From contig PAAG01000014.1 in assembly GCA_002698785.1 (NCBI GenBank), positions 186,001 to 250,000 on the forward strand: a stretch of DNA of 64,000 nt, in the 5' to 3' direction. Of this stretch, positions 42,113-52,067 are shown in pieces (positions within the stretch are counted from its first letter, which is position 1; each line of letters begins with the position of its first letter). Both the position numbers and the translations under genes were made by a program. The notes beneath the pieces are model-generated. The model saw only the letters and a list, made by a program, of their open reading frames with translations. It was not told the DNA's origin and searched no databases. This DNA is from Verrucomicrobiales bacterium. GTDB taxonomy: Bacteria; Verrucomicrobiota; Verrucomicrobiia; Verrucomicrobiales; DEV007.

Positions 42113-43339
42113 TCAGCGATTCTTCCCCTTCCGTTTGGACTGCTTTTTCTTACCGCCTTTTTTGTTCTTCTGGCCTTTCTTGCCGCGCGCCTTCGATTTG
42201 CCACGCGCCTTCTTTTTCTTCACTTTGACTTTCGTGAAAGACTTCGCGAAATCCTTTGCATCTTCGACCGTCAATGACCGAGCCGAAATACCCGCTACCA
42301 TTGCGCCATTCTTGCGTAGCGGAGTCACCTCCATTACGAAGCCAGCTTCTTCACCGTGCTCCAGTGATTCCGTCTCATACCTTCCTGCTACTATCGAAGC
42401 GGTAACATTCTCACGGGAACTCTTAGTGAAATAGCCTACGGAGAAAGTCCGTCGTCCCCGTGTCCCGCGAAGTCGAAAGGCATCGGTGTCTCCGTCGTTT
42501 TGAACAGCAAAAGGATAAGCGACTGTCTGAACAGCCCTGAGATGGTTGCCAACTGTCTGTTTGCTACCAACGGCGTTGAAGTAATCATCGCCCACAGGTT
42601 CCCCACCATCATTCCCGATCACCAGATCACCGAGATGAAGATTAGTACCCATCTCAAACTCCCCTTCCCCCTCGTCGACAAGAGAGTCCTCCTCAAATGT
42701 GGTTGATGTGAAGCTCACTGGAAGCCCTTCTGAATCGAAAAGAAGGATCAGCTCTGTCGAAGTATCTCCGTCTTCGAACAGCATCGTTACCTTCGAGGAA
42801 AACTCGTCGACCATTTCGTAGAGGTAAGTGAAATACTCAGCCTCTCCTGGAACGAAGAGCCGTCCCTCGGTATCCGTAAGGAACTCATATCGATTTGGAC
42901 CAGCTTTGATGAATGAGCCTGTCAGTGAAGCTGGAGCCGAAGATTCCACCGCAGGGGGAGGCGGCGGTGAAACATCCAGTTCTCCAATTTCAAACGAACC
43001 TTGCCGAAAAATAGGAGGAATAGGAGGACCGGATGTATCTCGATCAAACTCATCATATCCGGCCGGCGAACCGAGATCATCGAAATACAGCGTGATATCT
43101 CGTGAGCGCAAACCTGACGCATAGGTCACCACAACTGATGCCGAAGCGGCGTCGAGAATCGAGTAGCTGTAGGAGAAATCAGCACCAGCATCTGTCCCCA
43201 TAGAAGGGTCTACGAACTCGAGACGGTTTCCATCAAGAGTTACAAACTTCCCCGCAAGGTCTGCAGGCGGAGCGCTATAGAGAAAGGTCGGGAAGGCTAT
43301 AGCGGCAAGCACAAGAATGAGGAAGCGGAGGGTGGTCAT
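42113..43339 (-). CDS. Exported repeat protein with basic tail
   Basis: A 408-aa protein with a signal peptide (1-22). Residues about 27-110 and 130-215 are two related beta-rich repeats: LAGKFVTLDGNRLEFVD with YFDDLGSPAGY, then LTGSFIKAGPNRYEFLT with LFDSEGLPVSF. A third region (about 245-360) is also beta-rich. The last 45 residues are almost all Lys, Gly and Arg (KKKKARGKSKARGKKGQKN), like the tail of the sulfatase at 19-20.6 kb. Function unknown; a cell-surface or polyanion-binding role is possible. Confidence 0.65.
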   Translation of the reverse strand: MTTLRFLILVLAAIAFPTFLYSAPPADLAGKFVTLDGNRLEFVDPSMGTDAGADFSYSYSILDAASASVVVTYASGLRSRDITLYFDDLGSPAGYDEFDRDTSGPPIPPIFRQGSFEIGELDVSPPPPPAVESSAPASLTGSFIKAGPNRYEFLTDTEGRLFVPGEAEYFTYLYEMVDEFSSKVTMLFEDGDTSTELILLFDSEGLPVSFTSTTFEEDSLVDEGEGEFEMGTNLHLGDLVIGNDGGEPVGDDYFNAVGSKQTVGNHLRAVQTVAYPFAVQNDGDTDAFRLRGTRGRRTFSVGYFTKSSRENVTASIVAGRYETESLEHGEEAGFVMEVTPLRKNGAMVAGISARSLTVEDAKDFAKSFTKVKVKKKKARGKSKARGKKGQKNKKGGKKKQSKRKGKNR

Positions 43340-43745
43340 GCCTCACTCTTATAATTTTCATAATTATAGTCAATTTCTATTTTTACCTTTTAACCTAGCA
43401 AAACTAGAAGGTTAAAATCCACGGTTTGCTAAGTTTACTTGGACAAGCCAGGTGTCTAGATTGCATCCACTTCACTAACCAAGCCTCAATATTTGGTGCG
43501 AATTGAACAGCGATGCCTTTTTCAACCAGCGCGACAAAAACCTGGTTTTTCAACGACAGAAAGAATATCCGCCTCAGTCGAATTCCGCGCCGATAACCGA
43601 GCAATACGAATTGCTCTGGAAAGGAAGACTCGAAAGACCAACCCCGCTTGTAAGAAAGCGAGATAAACGGAAAGCGGCTCGTCTTAAGAAAAAGGTAAGG
43701 CGCTTTAAGAAGCACCTACAAGCCTTTCCGTTTTACCAGAAAATC
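43340..43745. other. Intergenic region between the repeat protein and sdhB, with inverted repeat
   Basis: About 400 bp with no convincing gene. Near the repeat-protein start is an AT-rich stretch likely to hold its promoter, and TTTTAACCT (43388-43396) with AGGTTAAAA (43409-43417) forms a 9-bp inverted repeat about 50-80 bp before that start, possibly an operator. A 103-codon minus-strand frame at 43404-43715 has no family resemblance. No clear terminator for sdhB was found. Confidence 0.45.
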
Positions 43746-44498
43746 TTACTCGACCGCCTCTTTGACCGACGCAGTCGCGTAGTCGCGATTCAACTTGGCA
43801 ATCACGTCTGCACTGATCTCTTTCGGGCAAACGGCTTCGCACTCGTATTGGTTCGTGCAGTTACCAAAACCTTCCTCATCCATCTTGCGGACCATCGCAA
43901 GGACACGACGATCTTTCTCAGGATGTCCCTGCGGAAGCTTGTTGAGGTGAGCTGCCTTCGCTCCGACGAAGAGCATTGCACTGGCATTCTTACAAGCTGC
44001 AACGCAAGCTCCACAGCCAATACAGGCAGCCGCGTCAAAAGCTTCAGTCGCATCTTCGAACTCAATCGGAATCGAGTTCGCATCGACCGCAGAACCGGTA
44101 CGCACGGAGATAAAGCCACCAGAGGCGATGATTCTGTCGAACGAGGATCGATCGGTCACCAGGTCTTTCACGATCGGAAATGCCTTGGCACGGAATGGCT
44201 CGATCCAGATGGTATCGCCATCGCGGAATTTCCGCATGTGCACCTGACAAGTTGTAATCCCCAACTCTTTGCTGTGAGGTACCCCGTTAATAGTGAGGGA
44301 GCACATCCCGCAAATACCTTCGCGACAATCGTGATCGAAATGAATGGGATCCCCACCCTCGCCAACGATTTTCTCGTTTACGATGTCGAGCATTTCGAGA
44401 AACGAGGCTTCTTCAGGGATATCCTTCGCGTCGTAGGTCTCAATTCGACCGGTATCGTTCTCGCTTTTCTGCCGCCAGACTTTGAGTGTAAGATTCAT
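43746..44498 (-). CDS. sdhB: Succinate dehydrogenase/fumarate reductase iron-sulfur subunit
   Basis: A 250-aa electron-transfer subunit. The 2Fe-2S site is [10 protein letters not shown], the 4Fe-4S site [11 protein letters not shown], and the last cluster site is [12 protein letters not shown]. It passes electrons from the flavin of SdhA to the quinone site in SdhC. The order sdhC-sdhA-sdhB and the absence of a separate sdhD fit the type with one large cytochrome b subunit. It follows sdhA by 42 bp. Confidence 0.95.
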   Translation of the reverse strand: MNLTLKVWRQKSENDTGRIETYDAKDIPEEASFLEMLDIVNEKIVGEGGDPIHFDHDCREGICGMCSLTINGVPHSKELGITTCQVHMRKFRDGDTIWIEPFRAKAFPIVKDLVTDRSSFDRIIASGGFISVRTGSAVDANSIPIEFEDATEAFDAAACIGCGACVAACKNASAMLFVGAKAAHLNKLPQGHPEKDRRVLAMVRKMDEEGFGNCTNQYECEAVCPKEISADVIAKLNRDYATASVKEAVE

Positions 44499-44540
44499 GC
44501 TGCGAAATGGTGAAATGTTAGTATATCTTCAAGCGGGGAT

Positions 44541-46544
44541 TTACTTGTAGCTACGAACGGAGAGTTCAACGTTCTCAAATTCGAGTTCTTCCTTGTGAAG
44601 AATCGGTGCCTTACCCGCCCCAGTGTATTCCCACGCTGAGACGTAACAAAATTCGTCGTCATGTCGTTTTGCTTCCCCTTCATTGGTGTAGCCCGTTTTC
44701 ACGGCTTCATCATCCTGGGTAAACTGGTGCTCGATTCGGAAGTGTCCTCCACAACTTTCGGCGCGATCCAAAGCGTCATGGCACATCAGCTCGGCAAAAT
44801 CGATAAAGTCAGCGACACGACCAGCCTTCTCAAGCTCCATGTTCATTTCCTCTCCCGTTCCAGGGATACGTACGTCTTTCCAGAATGCCTCACGGATCTT
44901 CGGAATCTCTCTCAGAGCTTCTTCAAGTCCCTCTTTGCTACGGGCCATACCGCACTTATCCCACATCAGGAGTCCCAAGTCGCGGTGGAAACTGTCCACA
45001 GTTCTCGTTCCTTTGATAGAAAGCAGCTTTTCAATGCGCTCCTTCACCTCTGCTTCAGCAGCGGCGAACTCAGGCGCATCAGTTGTGACCGAACCAGGAG
45101 TCTCGTTCACAAGATAGTTTGGTAAGGTAGCCGGAATCACAAAGTATCCATCCGCAAGCCCCTGCATCAGAGCACTCGCACCGAGACGGTTCGCACCGTG
45201 ATCGGAGAAATTCGCTTCACCAAGAACGTGGAGTCCTTCCAGGTTGGACATCAGATTGTAGTCCACCCAGAGACCGCCCATCGTGTAGTGGACGGCAGGA
45301 TAAATCTTCATCGGCACTTCATACGGATTCTCCCCGGTGATCTTCTCATACATCTGGAAGAGGTTGCCGTAGCGCGCCCGAATGGTGTCTTCGCCAAGAC
45401 GTTCGATTGCGTCGCTGAAATCGAGATACACACCAAGACCGGTCTTCGCCACACCTCGCCCTTCGTCGCAGGCCTCCTTCGCAGAACGCGAAGCAATATC
45501 ACGAGGAGCAAGGTTTCCGAAAGAAGGATACTTCCGCTCCAGATAGTAGTCGCGATCCTCCTCGGCGATGTCAGTTGCTTTCAATTCACCTTTTCGGATC
45601 TTTTCCGCATCTTCCTTAGACTTCGGAACCCAGATGCGTCCGTCGTTTCGAAGAGACTCGGACATCAGCGTCAGCTTACTCTGGTAATCGCCACTGACAG
45701 GAATACAGGTCGGGTGAATCTGCGTGTAGCATGGATTCGCAAAGTAAGCTCCGCGCTTATGGGCACGGTAGGCAGCCATCACGTTGCAACCCATGGCATT
45801 GGTGGAAAGGAAGAAAACGTTACCGTATCCGCCTGTCGCAAGAAGCACCGCGTCGGCAGCATGACTGGTGATTTCACCCGTCTTCATGTCGCGAACGACA
45901 ATCCCCTTGGCATGACCGTTCACAACAACAAGGTCGAGCATCTCGGAGCGAGAATACATTTTCACTCCACCCTTCTGAACTTCCTTCTCAAGCGCCTGGT
46001 AGCAACCAATCAGAAGCTGCTGACCGGTCTGGCCAGCGGCGTAGAAAGTTCGGCTCACCTGTGCACCACCGAATGAACGGTTAGCAAGAAGGCCACCGTA
46101 TTCACGAGCGAAAGGCACGCCTTGAGCGACACATTGGTCGATGATATTCACGCTGACCTCAGCGAGACGGTGGACGTTCGCTTCGCGTGAGCGGAAATCA
46201 CCACCTTTCACCGTGTCGTAAAACAGTCTCCAGACCGAGTCACCATCGTTCTGGTAGTTCTTCGCCGCATTGATACCACCCTGCGCAGCGATCGAGTGGG
46301 CTCGGCGTGGACTATCCTGGTAGCAGAAACACTTCACGTTATAGCCGAGCTCGGAGAGCGTAGCCGCTGCCGAACCTCCCGCCAGTCCCGAGCCCACAAC
46401 GATAATGTTGTACTTGCGCTTGTTGGCCGGGTTGATCAATTTCGCCTTGCTCTTGTAGGTCGTCCACTTCTCGGGAAGCGGGCCCGGAGGCACTGCGGAA
46501 TTCAGGGAACCATTTGAACCGTTTGAGGAACCTTCAGAACTCAT
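44541..46544 (-). CDS. sdhA: Succinate dehydrogenase/fumarate reductase flavoprotein subunit
   Basis: A 667-aa catalytic subunit that oxidises succinate to fumarate. After an unusually long Ser/Asn/Gly-rich start (about 20 residues), the FAD loop [15 protein letters not shown] is followed by the covalent-FAD motif [11 protein letters not shown], the catalytic region HPTCIP and the substrate-binding MGGLWVDYN. It belongs to the B. subtilis/Wolinella type. Middle gene of sdhCAB, 21 bp after sdhC. Confidence 0.96.
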   Translation of the reverse strand: MSSEGSSNGSNGSLNSAVPPGPLPEKWTTYKSKAKLINPANKRKYNIIVVGSGLAGGSAAATLSELGYNVKCFCYQDSPRRAHSIAAQGGINAAKNYQNDGDSVWRLFYDTVKGGDFRSREANVHRLAEVSVNIIDQCVAQGVPFAREYGGLLANRSFGGAQVSRTFYAAGQTGQQLLIGCYQALEKEVQKGGVKMYSRSEMLDLVVVNGHAKGIVVRDMKTGEITSHAADAVLLATGGYGNVFFLSTNAMGCNVMAAYRAHKRGAYFANPCYTQIHPTCIPVSGDYQSKLTLMSESLRNDGRIWVPKSKEDAEKIRKGELKATDIAEEDRDYYLERKYPSFGNLAPRDIASRSAKEACDEGRGVAKTGLGVYLDFSDAIERLGEDTIRARYGNLFQMYEKITGENPYEVPMKIYPAVHYTMGGLWVDYNLMSNLEGLHVLGEANFSDHGANRLGASALMQGLADGYFVIPATLPNYLVNETPGSVTTDAPEFAAAEAEVKERIEKLLSIKGTRTVDSFHRDLGLLMWDKCGMARSKEGLEEALREIPKIREAFWKDVRIPGTGEEMNMELEKAGRVADFIDFAELMCHDALDRAESCGGHFRIEHQFTQDDEAVKTGYTNEGEAKRHDDEFCYVSAWEYTGAGKAPILHKEELEFENVELSVRSYK

Positions 46545-46565
46545 AGGTAAATACGCGGTAGGAAA

Positions 46566-47321
46566 TTAGGATTCAGCTCCTTCGGTTTGGACAGAGGCAT
46601 GCGACCCTTCCGAGGGTCCACTGTCTTCGATCGCTCCAGTGCCGACAAGGACCGGAATGGAGAGGAATCCAAGCCAGAGAATGATCGCAACGGCCCAGCC
46701 GAGTTTTCGGATAGCTTCACGGGTTTTCTCGCTTCGCAGCCCCAAGGTCTGGAAAATCGAAGCGATACCGTGGCTCAAGTGAGAGCAGAGAAGCGAGACA
46801 CCGACGATGTAGAAAAGAACGACGAGAGGATTCTGGAATCCTTTGATCACCATCAAGTAAACGTCCTTCCGATCTGGGTCAGTCGGATCGGGAAGGTCCC
46901 GCAATTCGGCGCTAACCGGAATCGTGAAGTGGAAAATGTGAAAAATGACAAACCCGAGAACCGTCAGACCAGACACGATCATGATCCGGGAACTCTTCGA
47001 AGCCTGAACAGTGTCGTCATGCTCATATCGCTTGGGACGGGCAATTCGATTCTGGCGAGTCAACTCGATGGTTGCAACAATGTGCAGAATGAAAGCCCCC
47101 AGAAGCACCAGGCGGAAGAGCCAGATTCCAGCACCATGGAGAAAATGGTGAAGAAAATAGGCGTAGTCGTTCATTGCTTCACGACCAGCGTAGACGAGAA
47201 AGTTGCCAGTCATGTGTGCAATGAGGAATCCAACCAGAATGATTCCAGTCACAGCAACAATCAGTTTCTTGCCGATCGAAGACTGCCAAAAGCTGAGTAT
47301 GGCTTTACCAAGCGCGTTCAT
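46566..47321 (-). CDS. sdhC: Succinate dehydrogenase cytochrome b subunit
   Basis: A 251-aa membrane anchor from the ATG of MNALGKAILSFW. It has five hydrophobic segments and histidines in membrane helices (LIAHMTGNFLVYAG, YFLHHFLHG, FHIFHFTIPV, LLCSHLSHGIAS) that bind two b hemes, as in the B. subtilis and Wolinella enzymes. This subunit reduces menaquinone. First gene of sdhCAB; its promoter must be within the 186 bp shared with the divergent symporter gene. Confidence 0.9.
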   Translation of the reverse strand: MNALGKAILSFWQSSIGKKLIVAVTGIILVGFLIAHMTGNFLVYAGREAMNDYAYFLHHFLHGAGIWLFRLVLLGAFILHIVATIELTRQNRIARPKRYEHDDTVQASKSSRIMIVSGLTVLGFVIFHIFHFTIPVSAELRDLPDPTDPDRKDVYLMVIKGFQNPLVVLFYIVGVSLLCSHLSHGIASIFQTLGLRSEKTREAIRKLGWAVAIILWLGFLSIPVLVGTGAIEDSGPSEGSHASVQTEGAES

Positions 47322-47507
47322 TTTCGGTTTACTAAGCAATACGCCGTCACTTTGCAAGAAGATGGGGTGCCTTTTTCAGAAAAAATGAGATATCGGCGGG
47401 TTGAGCACCATGTAATACGAAATCCACACCGATTTTTCGCACGGAAACTGCTGAAAATGTCATTGCAATCGTCCAATCCATCTCCTTAGCATCACACTAC
47501 CGCTATC

Positions 47508-49241
47508 ATGTCCCGCTTGTCCCGCTTCATATTGTTTTCTTTTCTTCTCGCCTTCGCCGTTCCTGCTTTCGCAGAGGAAGCTGAAAAGGAACTCACCCTC
47601 GGCCAGAAAATCGCTTCCAAAATCGACTCCGGTCTGGAGCCAATCGCAAATAGATCCCTCAATATCATTTTCTTCGGCTTCGAAGTCACAGACGGCGTTA
47701 CCCTACCCGTCGTATTGGTGGTGCTCGGCGGAACTGCGATCTTTCTCACATTCTTCTTCAAATTCATCAATCTGCGGGGTTTCGGTGTCGCCTTCAAAAC
47801 AGCTCGAGGAAAATACACACCTAAGGATGCGCCCGGCCAGATTACCCACTTCCAGGCCTTGAGTGCAGCCCTCTCCGCAACAGTCGGTCTGGGAAACATT
47901 GGGGGCGTCGCCGTAGCGGTGGGCGTCGGAGGTCCTGGAGCCACATTCTGGATGATCGTGATGGGGCTCTTCGGGATGACGACAAAATTCGCCGAATGTA
48001 CGCTCGGCGTAAAATATCGCCATATCATGAAGGACGGCACCGTGAAGGGCGGCGCGATGTATTACCTTCGCGATGGATTCAAAGAAATCGGGATGGGCCC
48101 TGTCGGAGCAGTGCTCGCTGTCTTCTTCGCACTCTTCGTAATCGGCGGGGCCTTCGGCGCTGGCAATATGTATCAATCGAACCAGGCGTTCAGTCAGCTC
48201 AGTTCCAATGTTCCAGGTACGGAGCATCCAGTTATCTTCGGGATCATCCTCGCTATCCTAGTCGGCCTTGTCATCATCGGAGGCATTGTCTGGATCGCTA
48301 GGGTGACGGCATTCCTCGTTCCGTTCATGTGCGGTATCTATGTTCTGACCGCCTTAGTCATCATTTTCACGAACCTGGGAGAAGTAGTCCCGGCCATCTC
48401 CCTGATCATTTCTTCCGCGTTCAGCAATGAAGCCGTCACGGGCGGTTTGATCGGTGTTCTCATTCAGGGAATCCGGCGGGCCGCCTTCTCGAACGAGGCC
48501 GGCCTCGGCTCTGCACCAATTGCTCACTCAGCAGTGAAGACAGACAAACCCGCCAGTGAGGGATTTGTCGCACTCCTCGAACCATTCGTCGATACGGTCG
48601 TTGTCTGCACCATGACGGCCTTGGTCATCGTGATCACCGGAACCTGGCAGGTATCCGGCGAGGTCAACACAGCAGGAACAAACATCGTCACGGAGCCAGG
48701 CTCGACAGAAGTCGTCCAATCCGTCGACAAAGGACAATTCGTCCATCTCAAGGGCTCAAAAGACGACCACCTCGAAGTCATCGGTTTGGTCTCTGCTGAA
48801 GATCGCTCCGTTACTGAAATCGAAGGATGGATCCCCGCCGGTTCCGTCGATGACAAAAAGGGAGTCCCCATCACCTCCATGGCCTTCGGCTCGAAAGTCA
48901 CCTGGTTCCCCTACATCCTGACCGCAGCGGTCATCCTGTTCGCCTTCTCGACAATGATCTCGTGGTCCTACTATGGTCAGCAGGGCGTGATGTATCTCTT
49001 CAGCTTTCTCGGCGACGACAAAATCAAAATCCCTGTCGTGATCTACAAGGTCATCTTCTGTCTTCTTATCATCGTGGGAGCGTCAGCATCTCTGACAAAC
49101 GTCCTCAACCTTTCGGATGCGATGATTTTCGCGATGGTGATCCCCAACCTCATTGGTCTCTACTTCCTGCTCCCGGTCGTACGCAAAGAAACGAATTCTT
49201 ACCTCGAATACGTGAAGACAGTCGACCGTGGAGAGAAGTAA
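47508..49241 (+). CDS. Sodium:alanine symporter (AGCS family)
   Basis: A 577-aa inner-membrane transporter that takes up alanine or glycine with sodium. The family hallmarks are FQALSAALSATVGLGNIGGVA and GIRRAAFSNEAGLGSAPIAH. Two features are unusual: a cleavable-looking N-terminal signal (FLLAFAVPAFA) with about 30 polar residues, and a hydrophilic insert (about 380-460) between late membrane helices containing VDKGQFVHLKGSKDDHLE and GWIPAGSV, which look like a small SH3-type fold. Such an insert should face the periplasm. It is followed 21 bp later by a membrane protein. Confidence 0.92.
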   Translation: MSRLSRFILFSFLLAFAVPAFAEEAEKELTLGQKIASKIDSGLEPIANRSLNIIFFGFEVTDGVTLPVVLVVLGGTAIFLTFFFKFINLRGFGVAFKTARGKYTPKDAPGQITHFQALSAALSATVGLGNIGGVAVAVGVGGPGATFWMIVMGLFGMTTKFAECTLGVKYRHIMKDGTVKGGAMYYLRDGFKEIGMGPVGAVLAVFFALFVIGGAFGAGNMYQSNQAFSQLSSNVPGTEHPVIFGIILAILVGLVIIGGIVWIARVTAFLVPFMCGIYVLTALVIIFTNLGEVVPAISLIISSAFSNEAVTGGLIGVLIQGIRRAAFSNEAGLGSAPIAHSAVKTDKPASEGFVALLEPFVDTVVVCTMTALVIVITGTWQVSGEVNTAGTNIVTEPGSTEVVQSVDKGQFVHLKGSKDDHLEVIGLVSAEDRSVTEIEGWIPAGSVDDKKGVPITSMAFGSKVTWFPYILTAAVILFAFSTMISWSYYGQQGVMYLFSFLGDDKIKIPVVIYKVIFCLLIIVGASASLTNVLNLSDAMIFAMVIPNLIGLYFLLPVVRKETNSYLEYVKTVDRGEK

Positions 49242-49262
49242 TCTCACGGCATTCTGAAACGA

Positions 49263-50084
49263 ATGTCAGCCAACTTACTTTTACGGGCGACCTGCTCGCT
49301 CACGCTCCTTGGTTACGGATGGAAACTTTCCGGCGACTCCCCGGCTTGGTATCCACGCGGAGTCGCGTGGGAAAACGAGTTTTTCCTGATACTGGGAATT
49401 CTCGTTCTCGTCCCCCTCTTTCTCCCAGAGAAAAAGACCCTGACACGTGTCCTCGATACGCTCTTAATTCCTGCCTCCGCGTTCATCATTTTTTTCAGTT
49501 ACCAGAAATGGATCCTCTCAGGCGTGGGCATCGGTCAATTCCTAGAACATGCAGCTCAGTTTGGCATTCCGTTACTCGTCTGGCTGACGACCTTCATCGG
49601 CTGGAATGGCGCCGTGAAAAAGCTCGTCATGATCTGCGCGTCGGCCGCCTTCATCTTTCACGGCCTATTCGCCATCGGCATCTCGGTGCCTGTTGAGTGG
49701 TTGAATCACCCCACCCCGGACAAATTTTTCTTCATGACCGCGCAATGCCTCGGTCTGGAGAGCAACGCCACAGCGGGAAAAGTGCTCCTCGTCGCCGGAC
49801 TACTCGATCTCGTTGCAGCCGTAGCAATCTGGATTCGACCTGCCAGATTTCCTGCCCTGATCTACATGGTGATCTGGGGATTCCTCACCGCCCTGGCAAG
49901 ACCTGTCGCTTACTTCGATGCAAGCGCCGTGGCGGAAAGTTTATTTGTATGGGCACCCGAATTCTTTACCCGGGCACCACATTGGTTGCTGCCCCTGATT
50001 CTGCTGAAAGAATCAGGGACGTTTCGAAATCGAATCAATGAACCGGCTTCTGTTCCTGAACTGTCCCGTCAGGAGCAACCTTGA
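49263..50084 (+). CDS. Multispan membrane protein of unknown function
   Basis: A 273-aa protein with about seven hydrophobic segments and no known family motif. It begins MSANLLLRATCSLTLLGYGW. Paired Trp and Phe residues flank the helices and the loops are short. It lies 21 bp downstream of the symporter, so it may be co-transcribed and assist it. Its 3' end overlaps the convergent beta-propeller gene by 50 bases. Confidence 0.65.
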   Translation: MSANLLLRATCSLTLLGYGWKLSGDSPAWYPRGVAWENEFFLILGILVLVPLFLPEKKTLTRVLDTLLIPASAFIIFFSYQKWILSGVGIGQFLEHAAQFGIPLLVWLTTFIGWNGAVKKLVMICASAAFIFHGLFAIGISVPVEWLNHPTPDKFFFMTAQCLGLESNATAGKVLLVAGLLDLVAAVAIWIRPARFPALIYMVIWGFLTALARPVAYFDASAVAESLFVWAPEFFTRAPHWLLPLILLKESGTFRNRINEPASVPELSRQEQP

Positions 50085-51099
50085 TTACCCGGTAAGCACT
50101 GGTAGCTCCATAGACCGTTCCGTCAGAAGCAGCACAGAATCCCTGAAAGTATTCAGGCCACCCCGGGAGCTTGTCGATAGAGTATTCTACGAATGACTTA
50201 TCAGCCACCTTCATAAAGGAAGCCTTGGCAAGCCCTCCGCCCATGACGAGAGACTTGTCAGGAGCAAATCCCATCCCGTAGTTGAAGCTGCTCGGCATCT
50301 GGAACATCTCGACTTCGCCTTCGGGAGAGATGAAAGCATTCAGATTACGATAGTTGAGAACAACAATCGAATCTCCGTCAAAAGTGATCTGCGATTCGCT
50401 TGTCGAAGTGTAGAACGTCTTGAACTCTTTGATGACGTCGCCTGTCGCTGTATCGTAGATGCCGATCTTCGAGGTCTTCCCATCGTGCTCAAGCTGGAAG
50501 CGATCTTTGTCCAGGCCCTTCAAATCCTTAGGGATATCGCTGTAACCCAGCTTTTCCTCTTCCTCATCATCGTCATCTTTGAAAATGATAGCGAGCTTCG
50601 ACCCGTCAGCGCTCAGGCCCATCGCAGAAATACCGGTCCGCTCGGGGAATTGGATTGATGCTTTCTCGGATCCGTCGGAAAACGAATAGATCTTCGCCAC
50701 CGCATCGGTGACGTAGTACCCGGCAAAAATATCAGCCTCGCGAGAAACAGTAAAGCTGTAGCAGCCTTTGATCGTATCCATCAGACTCCAGTCAGATGTC
50801 GAATAAAGGCGAACTTCATCTTTCGTGTCGTGAACGGCGAGCACACTCCCATCCTTGTTGTAATCGATCGAGAAAACGGATGTCTCCACCCAGATTCGAT
50901 CCTTCACCTCCAGCGTCGCTGGATCAGTGACATAGAGCGTTCGTGGATCTCCCGACGCGATCAAAGTCGACTCATCCGGAGACAAAGTGACTGTTAATCC
51001 ACCGATGGGTGTTCCCGCAAAAGCAGGGGTTCCAAGGAAAAGAGCGACCGCTGCAGAAATACAGCCCGACTGGAAGGAGGAGTTGCGGATAGCCTTCAT
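50035..51099 (-). CDS. Exported beta-propeller protein
   Basis: A 354-aa protein with a signal peptide (about 1-28). WD40/YncE-like repeats are visible as recurring strands such as LTVTLSPDESTLIASGDPRTLYV, DYNKDGSVLAVHDTKDEVRLYS and MGLSADGSKLAIIFKDDDDEE. It probably folds as a seven-blade propeller in the periplasm, perhaps a scaffold. The acidic loop DDDDEEEEKLG is distinctive. Function unknown. Confidence 0.7.
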   Translation of the reverse strand: MKAIRNSSFQSGCISAAVALFLGTPAFAGTPIGGLTVTLSPDESTLIASGDPRTLYVTDPATLEVKDRIWVETSVFSIDYNKDGSVLAVHDTKDEVRLYSTSDWSLMDTIKGCYSFTVSREADIFAGYYVTDAVAKIYSFSDGSEKASIQFPERTGISAMGLSADGSKLAIIFKDDDDEEEEKLGYSDIPKDLKGLDKDRFQLEHDGKTSKIGIYDTATGDVIKEFKTFYTSTSESQITFDGDSIVVLNYRNLNAFISPEGEVEMFQMPSSFNYGMGFAPDKSLVMGGGLAKASFMKVADKSFVEYSIDKLPGWPEYFQGFCAASDGTVYGATSAYRVIKVAPDGTVQEQKPVH

Positions 51100-51411
51100 C
51101 GGGAATCATACTGCCCTCTTCGCCTTCAGAACTCAATCCATTTGTGCGGTCTCTTTTGTGGCAAATAGTTAACTATTGACGGGGCGCTTGTTGCGTTGTC
51201 AGGCAAGCCGAAATCCAACCATGGCTCTATCTACCTGCTTCACAGTGGCATAGCAGCAGTTTTCCCTCGAAACAGATTCGTCAGAGTGATCTCTCGCCAA
51301 CATTAACCATATCAAACAAAAAATAACAAGCAGTCCGCTCGAACGCCCTCCTAGACGCCGACATCCCCATTTTACAAGCATCGGCATTTCCATTATACAG
51401 AAGAAGCCTCA
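51100..51411. other. Intergenic region with a perfect 14-bp palindrome
   Basis: 312 bp between two divergent genes. AATAGTTAACTATT (51164-51177) is a perfect palindrome and runs directly into TTGAC, a possible -35. This lies about 65 bp before the propeller start and 230 bp before the pseudopilin-like gene. I see no RNA gene or further repeat here. Confidence 0.4.
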
Positions 51412-52038
51412 ATGGATACCTCAGCATCGAAAAACGCATCACCCAAAACCCTTCCCAGCGCAGTCTGGAGTCTTGTATTCGGCATTCTTAGCAATACTTG
51501 CCTGTGGATACTGGGATCCATTCCCGCAATCATCCTCGGGGCACTGGCCCTGAAGAAGATCAGCGCCAATCCGGAGCAGAATGGAGGGAAAGGCCTCGCC
51601 CTTGGCGGCCTCATTACTGGCGGGGTTGGAATCATCTTCGGTCTTATTCCCTGGGCCGTCGGCTCAGCCATCGCAATCCCGGCACTCACGAAGACAGGTG
51701 AAATAAAAATGACCGCCACCGATCAGATGGAGATTCGCGAGCTTACCCTTGCGTGCCGAGTCTACGCTTTTGACAACGACGGCAATTATCCGCCCAATCT
51801 CGAAGCTCTCTTCCCCGACTACATCGATGATCGGGAACTCCTCACCGCAGAGATTTCGACAAACCCTCGCGTCGTAAAACCCTACCTTTATCGCCCTGGT
51901 CTAACCACGAAAGTGGAATCACGGGAAATGTTCATCGCCGGCCCCATACGGGGATCGGACAACACTCGTGCCGTTGGTTACAATGATGGAAGCACTGAAA
52001 GAACAAACATTCCGATCGACACCTCGTTTCTTAGATGA
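51412..52038 (+). CDS. DUF4190-type membrane protein with pseudopilin-like domain
   Basis: A 208-aa protein. Residues about 14-95 are a DUF4190-like two-helix region (ILGALALKKISANPEQNGGKG). Then comes a segment like the start of a general-secretion pseudopilin (TATDQMEIRELTLACRVYAFDNDGNYPP, 98-125) and a C-terminal beta part. The combination is common in Verrucomicrobia, usually of unknown function. Whether the pilin-like part assembles cannot be judged. Confidence 0.6.
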   Translation: MDTSASKNASPKTLPSAVWSLVFGILSNTCLWILGSIPAIILGALALKKISANPEQNGGKGLALGGLITGGVGIIFGLIPWAVGSAIAIPALTKTGEIKMTATDQMEIRELTLACRVYAFDNDGNYPPNLEALFPDYIDDRELLTAEISTNPRVVKPYLYRPGLTTKVESREMFIAGPIRGSDNTRAVGYNDGSTERTNIPIDTSFLR

Positions 52039-52067
52039 TAGCGAAAACTTCCAGCTGACCATCTAAT

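Noticed and set aside
43404-43715. Minus-strand frame of 103 codons in the gap before sdhB
   Set aside because: No motif, no ribosome-binding sequence and an unusual amino-acid composition; treated as noncoding.
43503-44513. Plus-strand open frame of 336 codons
   Set aside because: Mostly antisense to sdhB, with an unlikely basic N-terminal part over the intergenic gap.
45198-46076. Plus-strand open frame of 292 codons
   Set aside because: Antisense to sdhA, a well supported gene.
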